Below are positions 30,611-42,182 of a DNA stretch of 64,000 bases, in pieces (the first letter of the stretch is position 1; each line of letters opens with the position of its first letter). A model generated the notes under the pieces. It saw nothing but the letters and a program-made list of their open reading frames with translations, had not been told where the DNA came from and ran no database searches. This DNA is from CAJBLF01 sp964463255. GTDB taxonomy: Bacteria; Patescibacteriota; Gracilibacteria; Absconditabacterales; Absconditicoccaceae. The DNA is taken from the NCBI GenBank assembly GCA_964463255.1, contig CAYXBC010000028.1, positions 1 through 64,000 of the forward strand, read 5' to 3'. A program made the translations under genes and the position numbers.

Positions 30611-31447
30611 TTAGTAATTATTTTTAAGTTCCCAGTCCAATACTTTCAAAAATTTAGGGACCAATCAATATCTTATCGCTCAGCTATAATCTGGTCCATA
30701 CCCATCGAATGCATAATGAGGATTGATTGGTATGACGTTATATCCACTAGTGCTAGTTCATGTTATCAGACCACCATTATAGAGTGCTGCATGATTAACA
30801 AGTCCGGTCATATCCAGTCCAGTATAGGTGAGAGCAATTCAGAGTTTGGTCTTGTATTGTATCCGTTTCGCCTTGGAGAAGTCGATGAAATCTTGCATGG
30901 TCTGGAGAAATTTTGCCTCCGTAATCTGTCAGGTTCCATAGTCTTTGCTGAGGATCTGGAAGGGACCATCACCATTTCCAGGCAGATAGTAGCCACAATT
31001 GGTCTCTCTATACCGCGTAGCTATCGTCAGGGCAGTCGGGAAGTCATTTGCGAAACTAATGGTATCCATAGTATTGTATCGGCCGGTGCAGCTATCAGGG
31101 GTGTTGATGTCCTGGCTAAATCAAAGACTATAGAGATCAACGAAGGACTGTTTGTTTCATTTGGAGATAACTTTTGCTTTTGACTTTTGTATATTGACCT
31201 GGGTGACGAGATAGGAGCCAAGTTCGTTGAGATAATAGGTCAGTTGTCCGTATCAGGAAAATTGCTCCTGCAGGGATTTGAGCTGAGCATAGAAATCCCG
31301 CTTATCTTTCATATTGCCGGAGCTGATACTATCAAGCTGTGATTTGAGCTGAGCGAGCTGGACAATATCCTGGCTAGTAGGCTGATAGGCAATCACACTT
31401 CATAGGAAGATACCGCTTAGTAAGAGGGAAATGATGATTTTTTTCAT
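30611..31447 (-). CDS. Lytic-transglycosylase-like secreted protein
   Basis: 278 aa with a signal peptide (MKKIIISLLLSGIFLG...). A coiled region (about residues 25-95) precedes a lysozyme-like part: ATRYRETNCGYYLPGNGDGP, then FQILSKDYGTG. The Glu in RET would be the catalytic acid and the Gly-Pro-Phe-Gln-Ile stretch fits SLT-type transglycosylases. About nine TGA glycines. It could open peptidoglycan for the envelope machine encoded just upstream (two VirB6-like genes), in the place that VirB1 takes in type IV secretion. Confidence 0.65.
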
Positions 31448-31519
31448 CAAGAAAAAAACAAGATAAATGCATCATTTATGATATGATTATAGCATCTCTA
31501 TGCAAGCGAAAATACTCTG

Positions 31520-33445
31520 CTATGTCCTATTAGGATAAAAGACAGCATTCTTTAGTTCGTCATAATTACTTGGTTCTCTTACTTTGGAAACCGCTCATCA
31601 CATAGCCTTCCACAATGCTTTCGCATTTTTTCATCAGCCGTCATCAAAATATTTTTTCAATTGATCCTCAGTAGGCTTATCTGATGCTAATGTGCCAGTG
31701 AATCAATATGTATTCGTTGTTGTGGATGTGGGATTATTGAGTAGTTTCCGGAGATTTTCCGTCCGACCAGTGGTAGTCAAGGATATTCATCAGGCGACAT
31801 TCTGAGCAATCTGTTTTGAGGTAGCGAAGAATGCAATCCCATTTGGATCTCTCTCCAATGCATTTTTCACTGTAGCAGTATCTTTATCTCCCCAATTAGG
31901 AAGCTCTCACAATATACTCGTTTGTACTCGGTTATCGACACTTTCTGCATTGGTAGTCAATCTTTTAGTCTTAGCGTCCCAGGTTCCAAATTCGCCTTTT
32001 TCATTCAATCCAAATCATCAGAGAGTCATATTTCTTTCTTTTTCCATAAGTTTTTTGACGCCGCCGACCGAGAATCATCCCGGTATAATCGGCATAGACT
32101 TGGCGAATCCTTCTGTATCTTCGATAAGTACTTTCATGATCTCGCTTATAGTTCCTCCGCCCAGCGTGAGCGAGAGTTTGATGAACCGTCGCATAATGAA
32201 GATGGAAAGGAGCAACATGATAAGATGGCTAAAAAAGTTCTGTCCGGATTCCAGGACATCCTTTCAGAGGATATCTTTCTGTACCAGGGTCACCGTGCTT
32301 ATATCTTGGATAGCGAGCGATGAATTCTCTGTCCCCTGTGTACTCAGGGTAACGCCGTTAAGATTATTTTCTCGGGTAGCTCATGATCAGGTGATAGTAT
32401 TTTGCATACTGACGATGACAATCAACATCAAGGAAACCCCGGTCACGAAAATAACCGGTTTAAAAGCAGTGGAGATGAGATTGCCCAAGGTAAATATTTT
32501 ACCGAGTCCTCATCATCACTCTCAGAGTTTCTTATCAAAGACCTGAAAGAGAATAAGAAACGGTGATCCTATGATAAATATCCGAAGTAGTCCAATCCTG
32601 ATGACATTAGCAATGAGCAGCAGCAAGAGTCCCATGGTGAAGAAGAAGAGAAAGAACAACCTCAGCGCAAATCACAAAGTAAGCTGAGAAGGGTCCTTGG
32701 TGTCACCCAAATTCAGATAGCTCTGAAAGCTAAATACCGCCGATCATAGGTAGATGAAAGGCCCGCTCACGGAATTAGCAGTGGGCAAAAATTTATCCCA
32801 GGCATGTTCATCCACCGCTCAGTTATCGACAATCAGTTGCACTGCTCAGGTGAGCGTAGTAGCGTTGGGATCTACGACAATCTTTTTTTTCTGAACTTTG
32901 TCGAGCGCTGTATTCATTTTTTCCTGCATTACAGCATCATTGCTGAGGAATGCACTGGGGAATCCACCGATAGCTGCAGTAGCCACGGAAGAGAGATCGA
33001 TGAACGCTCCCATGAGGAATCGGCTTGATTGGATTAGAATCCCGGCGAGCAGCGTATTGGTAATGACTTTCTTTACATCCAATGCCTCTTTGCCTATCAG
33101 GCCTTTCACGATAGAGATGAGGACAAGTCATACCAGGGCGAAATTAGCAAAATTTTTCATGATATTTCGGATCTTTCGCAGATAGATGTCCATATGGAGA
33201 AATGCTCCATACACGAAATCATTGGTCATGAGCTTGCCTGCAATAATAGCAAGGATGACCCGCAATCGGGAGAAAAGTGAGAGGAAGGTCTGGAGAAAAT
33301 CTTTGGTTTTTTGGAGTGTTTGCGCATCTACAGCACTATCCGCATAGGCATGAAGGAAAAAGGAAGTTCCGAGAATCACCAAGAGTCCAACGGTTTTTAT
33401 CGTCGTAGGATGTAGCAGTGTGCTGATGATTCTCTTGATACGCAT
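31520..33445 (-). CDS. VirB6/TrbL-like polytopic membrane protein 1
   Basis: 641 aa with more than ten TGA codons. An N-terminal signal-like helix (LLVILGTSFFLHAYA) is followed by at least six membrane segments, among them RLFFLFFFTMGLLLLLIANV and PVIFVTGVSLMLIVIVS, and a long polar C-terminal tail. It shares the segment MKNFANFALV and the motif LLAGILIQSSRFLMGAFIDL with its neighbour (MKNFANFTLG, LIAGILIQASRFLLAALIDL), so the two are paralogs. This is the arrangement of VirB6/TrbL channel proteins in CPR type IV secretion-like loci. Confidence 0.7.
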
Positions 33446-33506
33446 AGAGAGGAGGGAGATAAAATGACTAATGACTAATTTTAAATTCTAAATTAACAGG
33501 TGGGGC

Positions 33507-35936
33507 TTATGATTTGAGAGTGACGGTATATGTTGGAGGAGTGGATGTGGGTTTGCTTATCTTATAAGTTTTTCCATCCTTCGCTATCGTCTCTACTTCT
33601 GTCGTTCCCTGAATAGCGAAGTAAGCATCTATCTTTTTCTTGTGATCGGAATTGGCAGTGTTGAAAAGAGTCTGGAGAGCTGTTCCATCTGTAACATCTT
33701 TGGCTATGGTATCCAGATCGGCCTTGGCTGTTGTAGTTTTTTGTTTTGTCTCAGCGGTAGTATACCAATCAGTAGATAGTTGATTATTTGATGCAGTGAT
33801 TACAGTAGTTATAAGCTTATCTTTTTCTGGTTGAGATACATTTAAAGCATTGATGGCTTGATAGAGACTATCAGTGCTTCAAGCAAGGAAAGTGCCGACA
33901 CCAGTAGTTGCGACTCATAAGTTTTGGACTTGCGATTGTATGTCTGTCGATGTGACCGTGGAAGAAGTAATGATGGTTTTGGCTTGATCAGTAGTGAGCG
34001 TTGTAGGAGGAGTCGTTCCTGTTGTTCCCGTATCTAATCATAGGAACTCATTAACTATCTTATCTTGTTTATATTCTCTATTGGCTATCCGTTTATCCGG
34101 TGCTCATTTAAGCGCATTAAATGCACTACCGATACCGACTCATCATTCTACGCCTGCAGGACCAGGAAGTATAGGAAGTGTGCCCAAGACATTCTTTCAG
34201 ATTGATTCGACTTTGCCACCGATAGCTTTCCCGAGTTCATTGGCTTGCATTGATGCAAAGAATATCATCCGCATCAGCCCTATGGCGAAAAAGTTCACCA
34301 TCATCCACGAAAGCCAATCCATCGTAGATCACCGCGTGACCTTGGAAAATTCGAGTTTGACTCATTCGAAGTCGACGGTTTCTGTATTTGTCGCTGTATT
34401 TTGGATAACCGTAACTCCCATGCTTTCATGGATGGCATCTTTGGTATCGGGAGCAGTGAAGCCATTGACGAGGGCAGTCATAAAGATCAGTGAGATGCTC
34501 AGTGCTGCGACAGAGACGACGGGTGCAAAGATGATACCTATCACGCCAGAAATATTGAGATATTTATTGTCGCTAATTGCCTTGATATTGAGTGATTTTT
34601 TGAACGTGGCTAGTAGGATGATGAAGGGTGAAGAGACGATATAGAGCCGGAGGACTCAGACTCTTGCGATAAGTACGAGGGCAAGGGCCACCAGCGGAAA
34701 AAAGAGGGCAAGGGCCACCAGCGATTTGATGATAAAGATGAATGCAGTCCCTGAAGCGGAAGTGACGGTAGCAGTGCTAAGCTGTGAGAAGTTGAGTAAT
34801 GAAGAGTAGAGCGTAACCAGGGGTCAGACGAATCCTTTGGATCTATTGATAAGATCAGAGATAGTGGTAGCGATGCTCTTGTCGAGAAGACCGGTTCAAT
34901 CCGCAAAAGCCCCCATCATCGTACTTGATCCATCTAGCGGTATCATATCTTGAGTACGTAAGCTTTCCCATACTCAGGTTATAAGCATAAGAGAAGATAA
35001 TCTTGCTGTATATTTCTCGGGCATATCTATCCGACAGTCCGTGCACAAATCTTTAAGATCCTCTCTTACTTGATCATCATTCCATACCACCAATTGATTG
35101 CCATCAAGGACACAGACTTCACTTCATGCTGCCAATCCTCGTGCTGATAATTTGCTGATATTATTATAAATTTGATCAGGATATAGCCTTCCGATGATAT
35201 AGGAGCGTTCCACTCTGCAAGGAGAGATTTGTAAGGTTGATGCAGTATTCCCACTGAGCGTGAGTGAATATCGGATCTGGAACGCATCCGCGTCTTTTGA
35301 CGTAGCGCTAAATTTATTCATATCGATTTTCCCATTGGTAGGGATGATTTTCTGATTACTGATAGAGGTATTCGTAGTTTGTAGTATGCTGAGGGGTAAT
35401 CATCCTACAGCATAGGTAGCTACCGTCGAGAGATCTATAAGCGCTGCAAGGAGAAACCGGCTCGCTTGGATAAGTATACCTGCGATAAGTGTAGATTTGA
35501 TGACGCCGAGAGGGGATTTTTCATCTTTGAGTGATCATGCTCAGGATCCCGTAAATAAGCTTTTGATGATGGCGATGAGTACCATGAAGCCTAGGGTGAA
35601 ATTAGCGAAGTTTTTCATCATATTCCAGAATTGTCGGAGCGGAGCATCAAGATGAAAGATGGAAGCATAGACGAGGGTATTGTCCATAGCGAGTCCTGCC
35701 ACGACCAGGAGCGGCCAGATGAGGAGATAGACAAGTTTGAGGAGTACATTGAGGGAATGTCGTACAGCTGAGGTATCACTCGCAGTAGCATTGCTTGCAG
35801 TAAGCTCAGGAATTTGTGCCCCTTGTGCATTGACTTCACTGACGCCCACAAATCAGTTCAGGAAAATCCCAGAACATCACACGATGAATACTACTCATAG
35901 TATTTTTTTGATGAGACGAGAGATGGATGTTCTCAT
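33507..35936 (-). CDS. VirB6/TrbL-like polytopic membrane protein 2
   Basis: 809 aa, reading through about twelve TGA codons. After a signal-like N-terminus it has membrane segments similar to those of the downstream paralog, an outer region with cysteines (CRVERS, CVLDG, CTDCRID), more helices (FIIKSLVALALFFPLVALAL; GVIGIIFAPVVSVAALSISL) and a polar, Thr-rich C-terminus of about 200 residues. 61 nt separate the two genes. It is probably the larger of two channel subunits in an envelope-spanning machine. Confidence 0.7.
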
Positions 35937-36139
35937 AGCATACTGCTAAATAATTAAATGGATATAACGAAGTTCTGATATCGTATGGAGGTTTCTCTTT
36001 TAGTTCCTAAATTATATGCCCGGAAGCTGCAAATACCAAATAATCAGCGAGTTTCTTTATGAGTTACCTTGCAAATTCGTGGAATTTATGTATAAGATGT
36101 GTCCATATCGGAAAAATATTTACTTCTCAATGATATATC
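35937..36139. other. Divergent intergenic region
   Basis: 203 nt between the leftward VirB6-like genes and the rightward tsaB. No convincing promoter boxes, hairpins or small genes are seen. Confidence 0.4.
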
Positions 36140-36742
36140 ATGCTTTTTCTTAATATCTCAAGCGACCAAGTCCACCTGTTGGATGATCAAAGCCAGCATT
36201 TCCTTGAGCGCAATGGGATAGAGAATACACTGGGACCAGTACTGAAGGAGCTTGTAGACCAACACCCCGTAGAGACGCTTTTACTGCTCAACGGACCAGG
36301 CGGATTTACCAATCTTAGAGTCGGGACATTGACGATAAATATGCTCAATACGCTCTTGCAGCACGATACCGGGACATTTATTCCTATCGCATCCATCACC
36401 AAGATCGATCTCTATAGCTATGCCCACAAACAAGGCTGGATCCCGAGATATGGGATAGTCTATATCGGACAGAAACACAATGTGCGATGGTATGATTTCC
36501 AGGAGCATATCCACAAACAAATTACCTTGGACGAAATACACTATACGGATGACCTTTTCCTGGATACCGTCCATGATCCTTATCGGACGACTACGGAAGC
36601 TATGGTTTCCTTTTCCATGGACAACAATACACTCTTTATAAGCTATAAAGGTGATGAGTATCCACTACAGATGGCAAATCTTCGCATCCCTTTGACGATG
36701 ACCGTGGAACCAGAATACTTCATCCAACCGACTATGAATTAA
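36140..36742 (+). CDS. tsaB: TsaB-like tRNA threonylcarbamoyladenosine protein
   Basis: 200 aa. The motif NGPGGFTNLRVGTLTINML corresponds to the TsaB hallmark GPGSFTGLRIG, and the C-terminus ends in PEYF, as is common in TsaB (P-x-Y-L/I). TsaB is the non-catalytic partner of TsaD in making t6A37 on tRNA; it has the ASKHA fold. It is diverged in the N-terminal strands (MLFLNISSDQVHL in place of the usual ILaIDTS). No TGA is used. A ruvX gene follows 51 nt later. Confidence 0.75.
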   Translation: MLFLNISSDQVHLLDDQSQHFLERNGIENTLGPVLKELVDQHPVETLLLLNGPGGFTNLRVGTLTINMLNTLLQHDTGTFIPIASITKIDLYSYAHKQGWIPRYGIVYIGQKHNVRWYDFQEHIHKQITLDEIHYTDDLFLDTVHDPYRTTTEAMVSFSMDNNTLFISYKGDEYPLQMANLRIPLTMTVEPEYFIQPTMN

Positions 36743-36793
36743 CAATACTCCACTCTCCATTCTCCATCTTTTAGCTATTCCCATAATTCAATT

Positions 36794-37204
36794 ATGCAGA
36801 CAAATCACCGCAAGACCAAAACCATCCTCGGTATCGATCGAGGGACGAGATATATCTGACTCGCCTATGCGCTCGAAGGAAGCGACATCATTTTCCCCAT
36901 CGGCTATATCATCAACGATAAAATGATGTATTTCAATGTTGCTGGCATCATAGAAAAACACAACGTGAAGAAAATCATGCTTGGACGGCCGAGCAAACAA
37001 AAAGATATCCAGGAAAAGATCCAAGGATTTATGAAAAGTCTCGGCTATATCATAGAACATAAAGAGATAGAAATCCAGCTTGTAGAGGAAGACTATACGA
37101 GTGTACAATCCGGAGAGATTATGTCCAATTTCAAAAAGAACGCTGCTGAAGATACGGTCAGTGCTATGATTATCCTTGAGAGAGGACTTAAAGGGGAATG
37201 ATAA
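36794..37204 (+). CDS. ruvX: RuvX/YqgF-family nuclease
   Basis: 136 aa. The N-terminal GIDRGTRYIGLAYA, whose glycine after the Ile is TGA, is the RNase-H-like motif I of YqgF, and AAEDTVSAMIILER near the end carries the conserved D of motif III (normally S-x-D-x-x-A-A). The central LGRPSK fits the usual GxP. Members process the 5-prime end of 16S rRNA or resolve Holliday junctions. The frame ends GAA-TGA-TAA, giving a C-terminal glycine under code 25. Confidence 0.85.
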
Positions 37205-37205
37205 A

Positions 37206-37363
37206 CCCCTGCGAGGATACATCAATTTTGAATTTCTAACCTTGCCTGCGGCAGGCAGGTTTCTAATGTATGATTTACTAGAATGAACTATGGTAATTTA
37301 CAATAGATTATAATAAGACACTACCTTCATCCATCATCCATCATCCATTTATCCTCGCAGGGG
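37206..37363. mobile_element. MITE-like element bounded by 14-bp inverted repeats
   Basis: CCCCTGCGAGGATA at 37206-37219 and its exact reverse complement at 37350-37363 bound 158 bp. Inside are a CTTGCCTGCGGCAGGCAG hairpin and, from about 37288, a second copy of the repeat seen at 17447-17516. It has no coding capacity. Obvious target duplications are not visible. Confidence 0.6.
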
Positions 37364-37444
37364 AAAATCCAAAATCAATTATAGTCTAACATCCAAAATC
37401 CAAAATCAATTATAGTCTATCATTCAAAACCAATAATTTTGGTG

Positions 37445-38185
37445 TTAGTCCACTTGTAATAATTCTATTTCATCGCTCTGATTTTCTGCAGCACCCATCA
37501 CGACGGGTAAACTATTTTTCTCAACAAAAAATCAGGTATAATTTTGTCATAGCTGATGATCTATGGGAAGCTGGAATAAGAAAACGATATGGTGCGCTCT
37601 GAGATAGTGCAGTAATTTTTTGGACTCTTCATCCATGGTGAGGAAGTCGGAAAAGATAACTATCGCTCTTCTTTGTTGGCGTTCTGTGGATGTAGTCAGA
37701 AATGTTTGTAATAATGAGGTATATATTTTTTTGGTTTTTTTTACACCTGCTACGAGGGTGTGAAGTGTATCCAATATTTCTTGATTATTTTTGCTCATCA
37801 CCTGCTCCACGAGTTGTGTGGAGCCAAATAATTTCTGTTTCGGAGAGAAAAATCTGATAGCAATCTGTTCGTGCTGGCAGTAGGAGATAATATCCTCGGC
37901 ATAAGCAATAACCTGCTGTTCATTTGGTACTTTACCACCTCTTCGGTTGTAATTGATATCCAGAAACATATCCAGGACAAGTGATTTTTCCTGCTGGAAA
38001 ATATTGGTGTAGAGCTCCTGATATTTTGCGGAAAGTCTTCGGTTGATCTGTGAAGAGCTATCACCAGCAGAATATTTTCTCATATCAACTTTTTCGCTGC
38101 CTGTTCATTTCATAATATGCTGAAATACACCGTACCGCTTCCCGACGATAGGCTTAGTAAGCTTTATGCTAAAGTTTTTTTTCAT
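37445..38185 (-). CDS. DUF58 domain protein
   Basis: 246 aa. The core MRKYSAGDSSSQINRRLSA, followed by QQEKSLVLDMFLDIN, is the DUF58 signature (RxYxxGDxxRxIxWxxSA, then E...LDxS). The VWA-like continuation has RRAIVIFSDF with the Asp typical of these domains. DUF58 proteins are usually encoded beside MoxR ATPases and VWA membrane proteins; here no MoxR gene is present. Three TGA codons. It may help assemble or regulate envelope complexes. Confidence 0.8.
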
Positions 38186-38231
38186 ACAAAACAACTAAAC
38201 GACTAAACGATTGCTGGCATCATTCTGTTGT

Positions 38232-38268
38232 ATCTCATTCCGGGGTCATGTGTTGCGGCCGGAATCCA
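38232..38268. repeat. Dispersed CCGGAATGAG repeat, copy 1
   Basis: CTCATTCCGG...TGTTGCGGCCGGAATCCAT matches, in reverse complement, the sequence ATGGATTCCGGCCGCAACG...CCGGAATGAG at about 51893-51928. The arms GATTCCGG and CCGGAAT pair with each other. Confidence 0.55.
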
Positions 38269-38298
38269 TATGTCTAGTCACGGATCACGAGTACCTAG

Positions 38299-39606
38299 TT
38301 ATGAAGTGAAGTTTTTAATTACTTCCTCCTTATCACTTCGTTTTCTCTTGCCGAAATTGGTGTATTGCACAGTCTCATGACCTTTGCCTGCGAGCATGAC
38401 GATATCTCCGGGTTTCGCGATATCAGTAGCGAATTTTATAGCCAATGTTCTTTCCGGGAGAAGAAAGAAATCTTTCCCCAATGTTTTATGGGATATCTTA
38501 CTGGTAAGCTGTTGGATGATTTCGAGTCTATTTTCGATATCAGGATCATCATCCGTGGCGATGAGGATGTCACTGTATCTGTCTGCTATCTCTCCCATAG
38601 CCGGTCTTTTGGTCTTGTCCCTGTTGCCGGTTGCTCAAAAGAGCGTAATCAATCTGCCTGTTCATTTGATCTTGCTGAGATATTCCAAAGTCTTATCCAA
38701 TGCGTCAGGTGTATGAGCGAAATCCACGAAATAGTGTATACCGTTATGCTCGATTTGGTCCATGCGTCCAGTGACGGTGTCGAATCATGCTATGGCTTCG
38801 AGGGATTGGGGTAGAGTTACGCCGATTTGAAGCACTACGCTGAGCGCAGCAAGGATATTGTAGACATTAAATTCTCCGAGGAGTTTCGTTGTCACCTCAT
38901 ATGATTTACCAAGATAATTCAGCGTGAAGGTAGTTCAGGTAGCAGAGAGCTGGATATTTTCTGCTTTGAGATTGGATGATGCGACGATACTATAATTGAG
39001 TTTTTGATCGAAGGGAAGTTCCTCGAACCACTGTCTTCCTATCTTATCGTCAGCAGGGAAGGAAGCATATTTGCTCTGCTTGGTATTCTCCAAAACATAT
39101 CTGAAGAGTTGCTCTTTGGACTTTACATAACGTTCGAAGGTACCATGAAAATCCAAGTGATCATGAGTGATATTCGTCAATACAGCGAAATCGAATGCGA
39201 CGCCTTCGAACCTATACTGATCCAGACCGTGGGAGGATACTTCGAGAATAGCTATCTTACATCAGGAGTCTTTTGCAGTTGCGAGCGTAGATTGGAGATC
39301 AAAGACATCTAGAGAAGTCATCTTTTTAGTGTTGGGGATATCTTTGCCGCCGATTTTGATATTCGCCGTGCTAATCATTACTGTCTTGGCGACACAGGTA
39401 TTGAGTATCGTATGGATGATATTTGCCGTAGTGGTTTTGCCGTTGGTTCATGTTACGCCTATGACGAAAAAACTCTTTGAAGGGTAGCCATAGAGCATAT
39501 TTGCGATTTTCCCCATCATTTTTTTTCGCTGCTGATAGATGAAGCTTTCTTTGATGAGGGAATAGAGTTTGTCATATCCGATGAGTTTCTTGAGGAGTGC
39601 TTTCAT
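38299..39606 (-). CDS. murE: MurE-type UDP-N-acetylmuramyl-tripeptide synthetase
   Basis: 435 aa. The ATP loop GVTGTNGKTTT has its first TGT glycine as a TGA codon, EVSSHGLDQYR and LTNITHDHLDFHG are Mur-ligase hallmarks, and GRLITLFGATGNRDKTKR marks the C-terminal domain. The motif that is DNPR in meso-DAP-adding MurE is DDDPD here, so the third residue is probably not meso-DAP. The N-terminal substrate domain is short. It adds the third amino acid of the peptidoglycan stem in the cytoplasm. It forms a leftward set with rsmE and ddl. Confidence 0.92.
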
Positions 39607-39690
39607 AGAGCAATCGAGAATGATAAATATAGTCGATAGTAAATGTAGTTATTTAACAGAAAAAATCCATGATATTATTATATGGGTCTA

Positions 39691-40416
39691 CTAGAAAGTC
39701 TTTTCATTTTTTATCAGCCGTCATCCAATGATGGCTGCAGTTTCGATTCTCAAAACAGTTGTTCATAAACTCACGATTTTGGGCGTAGAGGCTACAAATA
39801 CTTGATAATCTTTTGGAGTCAATCCTCATTCTGGACCGACCAAACCAGTTATATGGGACTTGGGAATCGTTCCTTGTTTGCCTGGAGTTGCCGCATCACT
39901 CGTTGGTGCCGTATCGAAGACAATAAGCTCGGTATCTTGGAGATATTTTTGTATATCGGGGGTAAAAATGAGCTCTGGCATCGTTCGTCCTCGTGATTGT
40001 TCGACTGCTTCCTTGATAATCTTCTGTAACCTTTCTTCTTTCTTGGGATTCCATTCTCTGATAATGGATCTTTCTGATGGCCAAAAAATTATCTGATCCA
40101 GACCACATTCGGTGAGCTTTTGGACGATCAACTCCACTTTATCCCGCTTATTCGGCAGAGCGATAATCATATGTTTTTTTTCGGGAGCGATATCATGTAC
40201 CTGTTCAGAGATAATGGTTCATGAAAGCGAAACATTATCCCGAGCATCTATGCGGATTTCATATCTTAGCTTATGAGGTTCTTTGTGAGGATTCTGTACC
40301 CATATGGTATCGCCGATACGCGCTCTGAGTACTTTTCTGATTTGTGACAAAAGATCGCTATCAACGATACTGATAATTTCTCCATTTTTTTGATAGTCAG
40401 TAATGAATAATTGCAT
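39691..40416 (-). CDS. rsmE: 16S rRNA m3U1498 methyltransferase RsmE
   Basis: 241 aa. The C-terminal SPOUT knot carries GLVGPEGGLTPKDY, where one glycine is TGA, and SLGTTVLRIETAAI, both diagnostic of RsmE. The N-terminal part has the RKVLRARIGDTIWV of the PUA-like domain. It methylates N3 of U1498 in 16S rRNA. It lies between ddl (30 nt upstream) and murE on the same strand. Confidence 0.92.
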
Positions 40417-40446
40417 AAGACGATAATGAAATGAATAAAGAATATT

Positions 40447-41427
40447 TTAATAGGCGAGTGCTATAATATCATTGATAAGTTGCGTATACGACATTCCCTG
40501 GTGAGTCATCAACATAGGAAACATAGAGATATCGGTAAATCCAGGGAGGGTATTGATTTCATTCAGATATATGTTGTTATCTGCTATGAAAAAATCGATT
40601 CTTGCGAAACCACTACAATCACAAAGTTTATAGGTCTTTTGAGCGAGATCTATAATATATTTTTTATCTTTGGCAGATAATTTTGCAGGGATATGTACGG
40701 TTGCTTCGTTGTTTGTATATTTATCATCATAGTCATAAAAATCTTTTGTGAGGATCAATTCTCCGGGTTCAGAAATGTTGAGTTCTTTGTTTCCCGTTAT
40801 GGCAACTTCTATTTCTCTCGGTGAAACCAATCACTCTTCGATGAGTATTTTACTATCATGTGTACGAGCTTCTGTGATAGCGGCATTGAGTTGCTCATAG
40901 GTGGTTATTTTGGAGATACCTACAGAAGATCAGGAATTAGCGGGTTTTACATAGAGAGGCAAAGATAACTTTTTTTTCGCTTCTTGGATTTTCAAGGTAA
41001 TTCATAGGTCATTCATAAGGTGAAAATCTATATCCATAGATCTTGTTTGAGGAATATCGTGTCACGAAAGGAAATGTTTAAACAGTGATTTATCCATACA
41101 TAATGCGGAACTCAAGACATGACATCAGCAATATTTTATTTTTTGTGTAGAAAAAATTCCCTGAAGAGATCAGTCCTCGCCATATTTTCCATGCGTTATA
41201 GGAAAAGCTATATCAAACGTCTTTTTGAAATCACTGATATGAAGTAATTTCTTTTTATCTAGGCTATTGATATCTTTGACCGTATAAAATACTCCGTTTT
41301 TGTGTCGATAAATAAGGATAAGGTGATATTTCTTATGGTCAAAATTGGCAACGATATTTTTTGCTGAAGAGATCGAAACTTCTGATTCATTACTTATTCA
41401 ACCAAAAAAAAGTCAAATTTTTTGCAT
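40447..41427 (-). CDS. ddl: D-alanine--D-alanine ligase
   Basis: 326 aa. It starts MQKIGLFFGGISNESEVSI, matching the Ddl opening (vavLFGGxSxEHEVS), with two of the glycines TGA. Later come ITHGKYGEDG (HGxxGEDG), KPANSGSSVGISK (ATP-binding K and loop), GFARIDFF and NEINTLPGFTDISMFP (metal-binding E and N). It makes D-Ala-D-Ala for the peptidoglycan stem. A minus-strand frame upstream (41390-41731) overlaps the start but looks non-coding; the region above 41592 belongs to the opposite-strand DUF212 gene. Confidence 0.92.
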
Positions 41428-41591
41428 GCCTAGTAATTACATATAAATGTAGTATTTTTTTAGGATTTTCATGGAATAATACAATAGCTAATCGATATGG
41501 GCGTATGTCATAGTTATTTTGCCATTTTTGTATTTGAATTCTACTGTTTTTTCCATACACACAGAGTGATTTATCTAACATCTCATGTTTT

Positions 41592-42083
41592 ATGGTCCAA
41601 TACGCAATCGAGGGTTTCAAAGCGTTGTTCGCCCACGGGTTCCAGATGTACCCGATTTTTATCGTAATCATCGTGGGATGTATCATCCAAGTTACCAAAG
41701 TCATCATAGATATTATTAGATACAAACGCATCTATACCTGACATATTTTCGCATCCTGAGGATTTCCATCATTCCATAGCGGATTAGCGAGCAGTGTCAC
41801 CATGCTAGTCCGGTTGCAGTACGGATTTGATAGCGTTTTTTTTGCGGTAGCGTTTGCGTTTAGCGTGCTCTTTGCCTATGATGCCATGAATCTGAGATAC
41901 GAGACAGGACAACACGCACAATATATCAACGATCTGAGGTCAGAGTTGCAAACGATTCTTCTCAAGAAAGAGAAAGAGACACTCAAGGAAAGAATAGGAC
42001 ATACGCCGCTTGAAGTGGCAGGATGAATAATCTTTGGAACAATCCTGACCTATATCTTTTATTATATCTATTATATTAAATAA
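41592..42083 (+). CDS. Divergent PAP2-family (DUF212) membrane protein
   Basis: 163 aa with TGA glycines. The core ASGGFPSFHSGLASSVT corresponds to the phosphatase-like PSSHS motif of DUF212, followed by AYDAMNLRYETGQHAQ and ERIGHTPLEV with a final helix, all as in the YuiD/DUF212 family. Four to five membrane helices. The role is presumed lipid-phosphate related but unproven. The ATG at 41592 is chosen because it precedes the first helix. Confidence 0.85.
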
Positions 42084-42182
42084 TTGAGAATTTAAAATTT
42101 AAAAATATAAAGGTAGAAGTAAAAAATTCAGGCTTCTACATTACACACATCTAAATTTTAAATGTATTGTTCATTAGTCAGT

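Noticed and set aside
30596..31183. Plus-strand frame of 195 codons
   Set aside because: It is antisense to the secreted transglycosylase-like gene, which has a signal peptide and conserved motif under code 25.
41390..41731. Minus-strand frame of 113 codons before ddl
   Set aside because: It overlaps both the ddl start and the opposite-strand DUF212 gene, which has clear family motifs. Its composition is not protein-like.
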